Shown: positions 10,640-21,029 of the stretch, piece by piece
Layout of the letters: each line of letters begins with the position of its first letter
How positions within the stretch are numbered: the stretch's first letter is position 1
DNA from: Obelidium mucronatum
Lineage: Eukaryota > Chytridiomycota > Chytridiomycetes > Chytridiales > Chytriomycetaceae
Length of the DNA stretch: 64,000 nt
Assembly (NCBI GenBank): GCA_025765595.1
Contig: JAIVFH010000019.1
Span: 338,533-402,532 of the forward strand
Direction: 5' to 3'
The notes under the pieces: generated by a model
Database searches by the model: none
The model's input: only the letters and a program-made list of their open reading frames with translations
What the model was told of the DNA's origin: nothing
Made by a program: the position numbers and the translations under genes

Positions 10640-11951
10640 ATATAATTGGTTTCAGTCAGCGTTCCATATAGAAATGCTGTCTCGACGTCAAGTTGCTCAA
10701 TATGTAAGTTCAACATGGCGCTCATAGCAATTAAAAATCGAATTATTTTAGTTTTCACTACTGGAGAATGGGTTTCTGTGTAATCGTGGTCTTTTACTTG
10801 ACTGGATCCAACAGCAACCAGACGCGCCTTGAATCGCTCAATCATACCTAGCGGGTCAGTTTTATAATCAAACACCCATTTGGAACTGATGGCTTTCCGT
10901 CCTGGCGGTAAGGTTTCTTCTTCCCATACTTCATGTTTTAATAGCGATTCCATTTCAACCAACATCGCCCTTTTAAAATATGCAGCAAAACGACCTTCCA
11001 TCGCTTCTCGCACACTTTTAGGAGCTCTTGGTGCTTCTGAAATGTGAGTCTTCTCGGTAGGTATATGACTCTCAGCGGCTGTTGACCAGTCTATATCGAG
11101 TTTTCCCTTCCGAGCGCTATTTACACGTTGACTAATGGTTTTATATTTTTCATCTAGTCTCTCCATTTTCTCATCGAGTTTGCGATTTAATTTATCAGCT
11201 TCTTGATTCAAGTTCTTGAGTAAGTTAGGATGTGGAGTCCTACCATCTCGCTCAAATTCTTCCTTCAATATAGATAGCCTGATAAATTCATCAGATAGGC
11301 CCGCAATTTCGCTTGTCAAGCTTATCGCTTTGTTCGCAAACGTGGTGTATGCCTCATCTTCAGTCAACCCCGACGGCAGTTTATTATCGATCTCATCTAG
11401 TGGAATTGGATGTGACAGTTATCGAGTGAGTATTAAATTCAATAATTTATACCATTTTTTTCGAATAACCCGACTTGTTCCGCTAGATGCAAGAGACTCG
11501 ACATTTCTTCATTCAGTAATAGCAATTCGTTTAATTCGCTTTCATCTGATGAATACTTATGTTTTATACTTTTCGCATAATTTTTAGGTTTACGCGTTCT
11601 CAAGTTGTACTTGTTCGCGTCAATGGGTTTACTACCGCTAAGTGGGTTTAAGTCTTTATCCACTTCGGGTTCGTCCATTTCCCTATCTATTTCTTTTATT
11701 TCCTCTTCTTCATTTTCGTCGAGGTCTTATTTAATTAAGTAATTTCTTTGGTTAGAGCGTTGATAGTTTTGGACAAACAAACCTTCTCTCTCCAAGGAAC
11801 CCTCTTCAGTCTCCTCCTCCAGATCACCAACTCTTCCAGTTACATCCATAGGTTTGGTAAGTGTTGTGTCTTTTGGAATATTTGTGTAGTTTTAATTATT
11901 TGCGTAGTAGTGAACAGCTACTCACCGCTTTTGTCTGGTTCAGTTTCAATT
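10640..11951 (-). repeat. Copia pol segment, duplicated copy B
   Basis: 1312 bp repeating 8465-9776; it encodes the first 240 or so residues of the RT frame before running out at the host junction. It carries G at 10786 where copy A has A at 8611. Confidence 0.95.
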
Positions 11952-12814
11952 GCTGTCTTTTTCCACGACACCTGCCAGTGTAGCTGCAGCTGTTTCCAAG
12001 TTTTCTTCAAAGCGAGAGCAGCTCTCGTTCTTTTATCGAATTGCAGGGTGGCAAGCATCAACCCCTGGAAGTGTAAGCAACTATACAACCGCGATTTTGA
12101 TTAGCTGGGTGTCGAAAGGTGCATATGGTGCTCAATCAACTCCAGTGGTGGTTCCAGCTCTTGATCAAGCGATTGTCTTTGGTATAGTTTATTTACATTT
12201 TGTAGTTGATGAGCTAAGTGATACTCGTGTTTTATGTACCAGGTAGTGAAACAGCGTCTGCAGGAGCTGCTATTCTTGCCCTTCAGTCTTACAAAATTCC
12301 ATACGTCTCATACACAACAGCGGAAAGCTTGGCTTTTCCTGTATTCCTCAAACACTGCCGCGGCGGGCAACTTTTCTATGATTATACTGGGTAGTGGTAT
12401 TATTGGTTTCTCGACTGCTCAATCGGCAGAACTGGGTGCATATCAAAGCCGGTATGGCGCTCGCCTTGTATCTCTCTATGACATTCCGGGTTTCGGGTCT
12501 GCGACGGGCTATACTTCAAACACTGGATCAGCGGCGGGTGTGTTCGCTGTTGTTCTGGATAGTTCATCTTTGATTGGATCTTCTGATGCTGGGTTTCTTG
12601 CCTCGTTCGCAACGTCCCTTGATACCACCCAGTAAGTAATTTTTTCTCGTCATATTTTTATTGCATCGACCTTTATAAAAACAATTTTCCTGTTTTTAAT
12701 AGATTCGGTGGAATATATCCTGGGTCCATCGTGAAAACTGCGTCTGTTGTTCCTGTCATTAATTTCAAGAACTCCGCTGGTTCCTTAACTATTGCTGCCG
12801 CTGTGTACAATTTT
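11952..12814 (+). repeat. Captured Agd3-like gene segment inside copia, copy 2
   Basis: Second copy of the 863-bp host segment, exactly 2175 bp from the first. Confidence 0.95.
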
Positions 12815-14126
12815 ATATAATTGGTTTCAGTCAGCGTTCCATATAGAAATGCTGTCTCGACGTCAAGTTGCTCAATATGTAAGTTCAACATGGCGCTCAT
12901 AGCAATTAAAAATCGAATTATTTTAGTTTTCACTACTGGAGAATGGGTTTCTGTGTAATCGTGGTCTTTTACTTGACTGGATCCAACAGCAACCAGACGC
13001 GCCTTGAATCGCTCAATCATACCTAGCGGGTCAGTTTTATAATCAAACACCCATTTGGAACTGATGGCTTTCCGTCCTGGCGGTAAGGTTTCTTCTTCCC
13101 ATACTTCATGTTTTAATAGCGATTCCATTTCAACCAACATCGCCCTTTTAAAATATGCAGCAAAACGACCTTCCATCGCTTCTCGCACACTTTTAGGAGC
13201 TCTTGGTGCTTCTGAAATGTGAGTCTTCTCGGTAGGTATATGACTCTCAGCGGCTGTTGACCAGTCTATATCGAGTTTTCCCTTCCGAGCGCTATTTACA
13301 CGTTGACTAATGGTTTTATATTTTTCATCTAGTCTCTCCATTTTCTCATCGAGTTTGCGATTTAATTTATCAGCTTCTTGATTCAAGTTCTTGAGTAAGT
13401 TAGGATGTGGAGTCCTACCATCTCGCTCAAATTCTTCCTTCAATATAGATAGCCTGATAAATTCATCAGATAGGCCCGCAATTTCGCTTGTCAAGCTTAT
13501 CGCTTTGTTCGCAAACGTGGTGTATGCCTCATCTTCAGTCAACCCCGACGGCAGTTTATTATCGATCTCATCTAGTGGAATTGGATGTGACAGTTATCGA
13601 GTGAGTATTAAATTCAATAATTTATACCATTTTTTTCGAATAACCCGACTTGTTCCGCTAGATGCAAGAGACTCGACATTTCTTCATTCAGTAATAGCAA
13701 TTCGTTTAATTCGCTTTCATCTGATGAATACTTATGTTTTATACTTTTCGCATAATTTTTAGGTTTACGCGTTCTCAAGTTGTACTTGTTCGCGTCAATG
13801 GGTTTACTACCGCTAAGTGGGTTTAAGTCTTTATCCACTTCGGGTTCGTCCATTTCCCTATCTATTTCTTTTATTTCCTCTTCTTCATTTTCGTCGAGGT
13901 CTTATTTAATTAAGTAATTTCTTTGGTTAGAGCGTTGATAGTTTTGGACAAACAAACCTTCTCTCTCCAAGGAACCCTCTTCAGTCTCCTCCTCCAGATC
14001 ACCAACTCTTCCAGTTACATCCATAGGTTTGGTAAGTGTTGTGTCTTTTGGAATATTTGTGTAGTTTTAATTATTTGCGTAGTAGTGAACAGCTACTCAC
14101 CGCTTTTGTCTGGTTCAGTTTCAATT
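12815..14126 (-). repeat. Copia pol segment, copy C (continuous with native pol)
   Basis: Third copy of the 1312-bp pol piece. At 14127 it runs on into unique integrase C-terminal sequence, so this copy supplies the native upstream junction, while copy A (8465-9776) supplies the native downstream junction. It shares G at 12961 with copy B. Confidence 0.93.
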
Positions 14127-15498
14127 ATACCACGGAATTTAATTCCTCCAAAGTCAACATCTTCAATAATTGCGTCAGCATTCGAGACTGGAGACTCAAA
14201 TGGTAAGCTATTATTAAACTCTGTCTCTTCGTCGTCACTAATTTCATCCCCACTATTGTCTTCATCTTCAAATTCTGTGAAATTGAGATTTGACAATGGA
14301 TTCAAATAAGTCGGACTTAGATTTAGACCGGGAAATATGGATTCAAGGTATCTGACATGGAATTCTTCATGAACTGACTTTGTTCTATATTTGTAGACGT
14401 AAACTACACGCCCATCTCGATCTCCTAGATAAACTCCGGGTTCGGCCTTATGTCCTTTAGGTACACGATCCTTTCGTTTTTCTTTTGGAACGAATATGGC
14501 GCAGAGACAACCGAAACTCGAGTCCGTTTGTAATTTGGAGGTCTGTTATTTACCATCTCAAACGGCGTTTTTCCAGTTTCTGTGTTAAGTATTACTGATC
14601 CTAGTCTTATCGCGTAGTTCATTGCAAAATGAAACATTCTATGCGTCAAACCGGCAGTTGCTAACATACACACAGCTCTTTCTCTATAGATTCCCAGAGG
14701 TCTCTCAACTCCACCATTTAGTGCCTGTGTATCGGCTGGCGATTTGACGAGTTTGATTTGAGGTGAGGCGCGCTTGCAATATTCTTTTATCACGTTCGCT
14801 TGCAACTCTCCTCCATCCCCCTGCAGTATCAATATTCTTTTACTATGATTTGCTTGTATTGTATCGAGAAACTTAATAAATTATTCTGTAAAATCATCTT
14901 TAGAATTCAGCCATAGCGCCCAACACTTTTTCGTGAATTTATCGATGATGAATGAGCAGTATTTCGCTCCATTCCACGCTACTACTTTTAGCGGGAATAT
15001 GTCTTCACCTATCGTATGTAGAAATCGCGTTGCTGGCGTTGAGACTGTTCTAGTGGTGAGTCTTCGAAAATTTACTAATTGACAAGTCACGCATTCAGTG
15101 GAGTCTCTGGAAAAATCATAGGATATTCCAGCAGCATCAAGAGTTTTACATAGCAATTCTTGACCTATATGCCCAAATCGCACGTGGAATTGGAGGTACG
15201 TAGAACGCGTTGTTGCTCTCTTATTCTTCACTTCTACTTCTACTTTCTTTCTCTTTTGACTATTACTATTATTCGCTTGATGGATTGTCTCTAATTCTTC
15301 CAGATTATCAATTGGCTGAATAGATCTCACCATGTTGGCTCTAGCGGCCGTCATGATTTTATTCCCATTTCCGAATATATTAATATAGTATAGTCCATTT
15401 ACGCGATGACCAATTTCAATTATCGTATTTGTTGGTTGGTGAAACATATAGACATAGTCTTTGCTAAATAAAATTAAGTTGTTTGTTCCCTTTAACAT
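14127..15498 (-). pseudogene. Copia integrase, broken
   Basis: The zinc-binding HHCC region is at the 5' end: HVRFGHIGQELL, then CVTC. The catalytic core follows, with D in EDIFPLKVVAW..., D in LQGDGGELQ and E in ALNGGVERPLG. Two lesions are visible. There is an in-frame TAA at 14881-14883 between the first and second catalytic Asp, and a -1 shift near 14515-14525 where the conserved VFGC motif changes frame. C-terminal sequence (RVPKGHKAEPGVYLGD, VHEEFHVRYLES) continues in the shifted frame toward 14300 and an acidic linker encoded at 14093-14305. In copia elements this enzyme inserts cDNA into the genome. Confidence 0.85.
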
Positions 15499-15793
15499 AT
15501 GTCCAAGAGATTCGTTGTTTTACTCCCCCAAACTCCATATTTACGCTTCCGCGTGCATGGACTCTAATTTTACTATTGTCCGCGAGGTATATCCATTCAT
15601 CCATTACATATTTAAATGTACCATTGATAAATAGTGAAATGTCATGTGCCATAATAACGGTTGCTCCAGAATCCAACATCTTGTTTTCTTTATTGAATCG
15701 CCTAACGTTGTTTGCAACGCAAGCTTTCATTGTAGATTTAAAAATAGAACTAAAATCTCCAAAGTCCATCCCATCAGCGTCACTCGGAGTCAT
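15464..15793 (-). pseudogene. Copia aspartic protease region
   Basis: Contains MLDSGATVIMAHD, the D-S/T-G active-site motif of retrotransposon proteases, followed by a hydrophobic flap-like stretch (FGGVKQRIS). It starts right after the TAG that ends gag and is in the same frame. A +1 frame change near 15495-15505 separates it from the integrase N-terminus. The protease would process the Gag-Pol polyprotein. Confidence 0.8.
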
Positions 15794-15841
15794 TTCTTTT
15801 TCTTTGTGCGAGCTGTTTGGGGTAATTTGGGAATTCAGTTG

Positions 15842-15844
15842 CTA
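15842..15844 (-). other. In-frame UAG between gag and pol
   Basis: The minus-strand reading is ATT-TAG-CAA-CTG, and the frame before (Gag) is the same as the frame after (protease). The next six bases approach the leaky UAG-CAR-YYA context. Confidence 0.7.
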
Positions 15845-17330
15845 AATTACAAAATTTAGATTTCCGGAAGTGCAAAATGTCCTCACCTCTCCAAGGGTCT
15901 TAGCAAGACTTCCCATGGTTTTACGGGCGGCACGAAGGCTTGGACTGGATTCGTTTGATCCTGGCTTCTGGTTAATCCCTGCAGCTGACGCGCGTCTTTT
16001 GAAACCCTTGGTTTTCTGACTTGCGTTGCCTTGACTTTGAGGATTCAACAGGTTAGCGATCTTTACGAACTCCTTTTTGTTTGCTAATTCGAGGATGACT
16101 TTGCAGTTGGATGGTTCATGCTTCGGTGTTTGGTTATCCTTGCACACGTAGCATCCAGTACTGTAAGTCCTCTTTCCTCCTTGTTGGTATGCGCTTGTCT
16201 TTTCGGCTCCATTAGAATTGGCTGCGTATGATGCGCGATCCACTTCTTGTTGTTGCTTTTTGACAGCTGCTGCAACCTTCTTTTCGTCGCTCTCCTTCTT
16301 CTTTTCTTCATCCATCACCGCATTAATACTATCGAAACTTTTTAGGATTTCGTTGATTTCTGCAAGTGCTCCTTCAAGGCTCTTGAACGCTTTCTTGAGT
16401 CCTTGAGTCTCAAGACGTTCTTTGAATGGGATGAATTTCTGTCCAAGGGGAGTGATACTATCTGGAAGCGACTTCAGGAGACTTATGCTCAGGAATTCTT
16501 CGAGTAGTATTCTAACGAACTGTGGAGTGAACAGGTCTGTAAGTTCTTTCTGGTGATCTTCCTCTGATTGTCCTTCCGCTCTAGGATTATCCATGAGAAC
16601 GTTTTCGGATATCTTCGGGTACAAGTTGACTTTGTCATTATCTAACTTGTTCCAGTCGTTTATGAACTTATACCACGATTCGGATTTTGTTCTTTTATCC
16701 CCTATTTTATTGTTTTATTTCGGGTTTAGTTCAATAAAAGTAACTTAAAAACCTTAAATCGTTGTTTCACTCGTTTGTTGTATCCAGAGTTGGAAATCTA
16801 ACCCGCTGTGTTTTAATTCTACGAACAGAATCTTGGTGGTATTAATTGCCACATATAGTGTTCGTTTCGCAATAAAATCAGCATGCGACTCGATTTGGTC
16901 CCACTTGGATCTTGGGAAGAAAGACTTGTAAGTTCCAATCGCTGTATCTTGTTCAACGCGCCACTTTCGATAACTCTCTTCCTTCTTTAGGAGATTGTTT
17001 GTCGAAGTTTCTTTGGCATTACTTGCGTCGAGGTAGGATTTCACAGCCTTGTGGTATACTTCTAACTTTTCCCTGTATTTTGCTGCCTCTTTGGGTGACA
17101 AGCCTGCTATTTCTTGTTCCGCCGGTGCAACTGGCATTGGTCCTAATTGGAAATCTAATTGCGCATTTGGCACAGGTGGTTCGCGATAGTCTTTATCGTT
17201 GACCTGTGTAGAAACCCCGGTATCCTGTAGGTACTCGAGTATCTATCTCCTTAAGCTTCTGCGTAGAGACTTTATAGTCCGTTGCCTGGATATTCGCGGG
17301 TCTTGGGATATTCCCTTTCTTTGAACTCAT
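15842..17330 (-). pseudogene. Copia gag, frameshifted
   Basis: Reading from the ATG at 17328-17330 (MSSKKGNIPRPANIQ), the frame shifts near 17200, continues through 17173-16754 (RSKWDQIESHADFIAK...), stops at 16754, and resumes in 15842-16715. The last part carries the copia Gag signature (LLKSLPDSITPLG) and a zinc-knuckle-like CYVC...H...C stretch near 16140. Gag ends at TAG 15842-15844, in frame with protease. Gag forms the cytoplasmic particle that packages the RNA. Confidence 0.75.
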
Positions 17331-17458
17331 TTTCACTGATTTTTGCAGCTTTCTGCAAGTCAGTTGTGATGTTCCTTCTGGGAATCCTACCGCGTTAATC
17401 TTTTGTTTTCCGAGTTCACGTGAATTTTGTTTATTAAAATTAACTTTATTTCAATAAA

Positions 17459-17731
17459 TTATCTTTCAACGCGTTCAGAATCCTTGGTTTTCTTTTGCTC
17501 AAGGATTAGATCGTCAAGGTATGCTCTCGCTGAGAACGGTTCCCCGTATGCGATCCATGGTAGGATGTCTCGAAGATATTGCAACCGCCCTTCACTTAGT
17601 GGTCTTGTGAGGCGATCCGCAATGTGCGTTGTTTGCGAGTAGCCCTCTGCGACAACTCTGACTGATGGCTCATTTGGTGGAGTCACCAGTCTGGGCATAT
17701 CATCATCAGTGTCGCTTTCGTGAGTTGGCAT
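17459..17731 (-). CDS. Small ORF upstream of gag in the copia leader, unrecognised
   Basis: A 90-residue frame (start MPTHESDTDDDMPRL) lies between the 5' LTR and gag. It begins acidic, has a mixed amphipathic centre and a charged C-terminus. I recognise no family. It could be an extra element gene, an upstream exon of gag, or chance. Confidence 0.35.
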   Translation of the reverse strand: MPTHESDTDDDMPRLVTPPNEPSVRVVAEGYSQTTHIADRLTRPLSEGRLQYLRDILPWIAYGEPFSARAYLDDLILEQKKTKDSERVER

Positions 17732-18299
17732 TTTGACAATTCTTTTATTTATTAAACTACTTTTTAGATTTGCGGGTATGTTCGCATCTCATTCTTAAGT
17801 CAGTCTAAATAAGGTTGGTGTGCACTTTTGCTCCCTCATTTTCCTTTTGATAATGTTTCCTAATACTTGGCGCCTTTTGGCGCCTTTAAACCTTTTATCT
17901 CGGTTTTGTATTTCGGAGACATTTCAAATAAGGTATGTGAGGGGCGCTTAGGGGCGCTTCTACCAGATATTTATTCTGCAGGTGATTGCTCACCTGTCAA
18001 TATTCCACAGCATTTGCCGTGAACTCTTATTCCTTTCGGAACCTTGAGTTTCTGAAACGCTGTGGGTACCGATCTCGACTGTTTCACTGTGAGTGGGTTT
18101 TGTTGGCATCCATTTCAGCTCATGTGTTGGCAAGCCATTTAACACTTAGAGCGCTCAACAACCCAACACACAGGCTTACAGCTCTCTCACAACCGTTGAT
18201 ATCTATTTTCAGTCAGGCTGACTCAGGTTTATCTTTCGATAACCTTCGCTCAAGCGCAGACACTCAAACGGTTGCGATGTGCTTTCAGCTACAACATTG

Positions 18300-18753
18300 T
18301 GTCAGAGAATCTGCGTAGGGTCACAGGTGCGTGTAGCACTCATTTCGTAGCGAGAATAATAATCTTTACTAACACTGCGATGTCCTGTATTTATAGGGCA
18401 TTGCCTCATATCTGAAACACGGGGTTGTTTCAGATCGCAAGCAGATACTCTCTAAACTACATCACCACTTATATATGTTTACAGCGTTTATTCCAATAAA
18501 ACATTCTATTACCCTTTTACTTAATTCAATCTCCAGCTACATGCGCGACCCGGCGCTATGCCTCTCTTCCAATGTTGTACGCTCCGCATTCTCTACAGAC
18601 TGCGACCGCATACACATTGGCGATTGAATGTAAATACGTAAGATAATGTATTAAATAAACCAATTATACATTTATTCAGTGTTGAAACAATTAAATGACA
18701 ATTCGATGTTGATTCATCGAACACAGGTTCTGGACCAGCCAGATACTCTGTCA
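18300..18753 (-). repeat. Copia 5' LTR
   Basis: 454 bp, one base different from the 3' LTR. Element transcription on the minus strand would start inside it. The sequence just inside (18299 downward) should hold the primer-binding site, but I could not match it to a tRNA. Confidence 0.95.
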
Positions 18754-20769
18754 TGGGGACCGTGTATCCAGCGTCAGTTCTGAATACCTCGGCAGTCTTA
18801 CCTGTTATGGCCGTTACCAGCTCCTCCAATGTTGTTTCTGTTGCAGCCGCAGTTTATTCCTTCACCTTGAAACGCCAACAACTGTCATTCTTTTACCAAA
18901 TTGCAGATTGGCAGTATGCAACAGCGGATAGTGTTACTCGTTATACTGTTTCTGTTTTGATTAGCTGGGTTTCCAAGGGTAGCTTTGGAGCCGTTATCTC
19001 AACCCCAACGAGGCCTCCTCCAAACCAAGCTGTTGTTTTTGGTATGTCTTCAGGAACCACTCTTCCTTCGCTCCTTTTTTTAAAAGCATTTTATTCTGAG
19101 ATATTTTTTCTGGGTCTGACCCTTCTGTTCTCTTTCAGGAAGTGACACGCCTTCTGCCGAAGCTGCCATCGTTGGCTTGAAAGAATGGAATGTGCCCTTT
19201 ATCGCCTATACTACAGCCTCTTTGACGGGACTCTCTGCGCTTCCTCTCTATGCCTCTGGCACCTCTGCAAACTTTTCCATGATTATTCTTGGAAGTGGAA
19301 TCATTGCCTTCTCTCCGACGCAATGGTCTCAGCTCTATGATTATCAAGAGACTTATGGAGTTCGACTTGTTTCTCTCTATGGAGAACCTGGGAAAGGCAC
19401 AGATGTGGGTTTCGCGGCTGGTGCTCCAGTTGTGACAACAGGAAGTTTATCAGCTTCTCCCGTTAGTCCCATAGCTTCTGAACTTGCTGGTTTACCGGCT
19501 TTATATTCTGTTTCCGTCGATACAGCCGCGTAAGTAGCCCTTGTCTATGAGTTAATTTGTCCTGACGGATATTGCAAAACAGACTGGGATACATTTACCC
19601 TGCTTCCATTTTGAACTCCACTCTTTCGACATCGGTGCTGTCTTTTTCCACGACACCTGCCAGTGTAGCTGCAGCTGTTTCCAAGTTTTCTTCAAAGCGA
19701 GAGCAGCTCTCGTTCTTTTATCGAATTGCAGGGTGGCAAGCATCAACCCCTGGAAGTGTAAGCAACTATACAACCGCGATTTTGATTAGCTGGGTGTCGA
19801 AAGGTGCATATGGTGCTCAATCAACTCCAGTGGTGGTTCCAGCTCTTGATCAAGCGATTGTCTTTGGTATAGTTTATTTACATTTTGTAGTTGATGAGCT
19901 AAGTGATACTCGTGTTTTATGTACCAGGTAGTGAAACAGCGTCTGCAGGAGCTGCTATTCTTGCCCTTCAGTCTTACAAAATTCCATACGTCTCATACAC
20001 AACAGCGGAAAGCTTGGCTTTTCCTGTATTCCTCAAACACTGCCGCGGCGGGCAACTTTTCTATGATTATACTGGGTAGTGGTATTATTGGTTTCTCGAC
20101 TGCTCAATCGGCAGAACTGGGTGCATATCAAAGCCGGTATGGCGCTCGCCTTGTATCTCTCTATGACATTCCGGGTTTCGGGTCTGCGACGGGCTATACT
20201 TCAAACACTGGATCAGCGGCGGGTGTGTTCGCTGTTGTTCTGGATAGTTCATCTTTGATTGGATCTTCTGATGCTGGGTTTCTTGCCTCGTTCGCAACGT
20301 CCCTTGATACCACCCAGTAAGTAATTTTTTCTCGTCATATTTTTATTGCATCGACCTTTATAAAAACAATTTTCCTGTTTTTAATAGATTCGGTGGAATA
20401 TATCCTGGGTCCATCGTGAAAACTGCGTCTGTTGTTCCTGTCATTAATTTCAAGAACTCCGCTGGTTCCTTAACTATTGCTGCCGCTGTGTACAATTTTG
20501 CGCCTTCCCAACAACAGCTCTCCATTTTTTATCAAATCGCGGCATGGGATATGAGTAGTGCAACTACCGCGTCTCTCTCTGGATACACGACGGACGTGAT
20601 GATCTCCTGGGTGTCCAAAGGTCGGTACAAACGGGCTACCGGGCCTGTAGACCCTGTGATTGCTCATGCAGCGCAAATCCAAACTCGAGCGTTGATTATC
20701 GCTGATGGTGGTGGTTTGGAAGAGTACCCGCAAGCGATCCTTACGAGTTATGGATTGGCGTTTAATACT
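18754..20769 (+). pseudogene. Agd3-like gene, middle part (modules 1b to 3)
   Basis: Begins with the second TGGGG copy. Exon 3 continues 18759-19041 (GTVYPASVLN, FTLKRQQLSFFYQIADW, LISWVSKG). Exon 4 is 19139-19529, exon 5 19583-19866, exon 6 19928-20316, exon 7 20388-20769. Introns are 19042-19138, 19530-19582, 19867-19927 and 20317-20387, all GT-AG and with the same alternating phases, so modules arose by duplication of exon pairs. Exon 6 carries one extra base between SLAF and LYSSN (about 20015-20030), which breaks the frame and is shared by both copies captured in copia. Confidence 0.85.
20767..20769. other. Harbinger target-site duplication, left copy (ACT)
   Basis: ACT precedes the left TIR and is repeated at 35260-35262. 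Joining through one copy restores the host codons Phe-Asn-Thr-Ile-Val-Val. Confidence 0.85.
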
Positions 20770-20782
20770 AGACATGTGCCGG
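20770..20782 (+). repeat. Harbinger left TIR
   Basis: AGACATGTGCCGG, exact inverted match to 35247-35259. Confidence 0.88.
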
Positions 20783-21029
20783 AATTTAGCGAATATCGAT
20801 AAACACTGTTTTAATACGATCGGTCATCAATGTTTTGAGCTGTACCGTAATTATCGATATCTTGCGGTTTATTTATCGATAAATAAAGAAGTTTAATGTC
20901 AATTTCAATAATCTCTTTATTTTGCGATACTGTCCCGATAAAATATCATTGGAAGACTTCCAAAAATCAAGTAAACAGGTGTTGCAAATTAAAATTGCAA
21001 TTATAATTATTTACTTTCCATCTCGTCAA

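Larger units (their letters stand above)
6524..18753 (-). mobile_element. Ty1/copia LTR retrotransposon, minus orientation, with an internal chimeric tandem array
   Basis: Two 454-bp LTRs (6524-6977 and 18300-18753) begin TGTCAGAG and end CTCTGTCA and are flanked by TGGGG. They differ at one position that I found (A at 6943, G at 18719), so the insertion is young. Domain order along the minus strand is gag, protease, integrase, RT, RNase H, which defines copia rather than gypsy. A polypurine tract abuts the 3' LTR. The coding frame is broken by several single-base shifts and stops. Positions 9777-14126 are two extra 2175-bp units made of host gene plus pol sequence. The native element without that array would be about 7.9 kb. 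Confidence 0.95.

Noticed and set aside
9041..13762. Repeated 118-123 residue plus-strand frames in the copia array
   Set aside because: They are antisense or junction-spanning products of the 2175-bp units, with no domain of their own.
20770..20780. Six-base TSD ACATGT for the Harbinger element
   Set aside because: ACATGT occurs at both ends only because it is a palindrome inside the TIRs. Using it leaves the host exon out of frame, whereas TSD ACT restores it.
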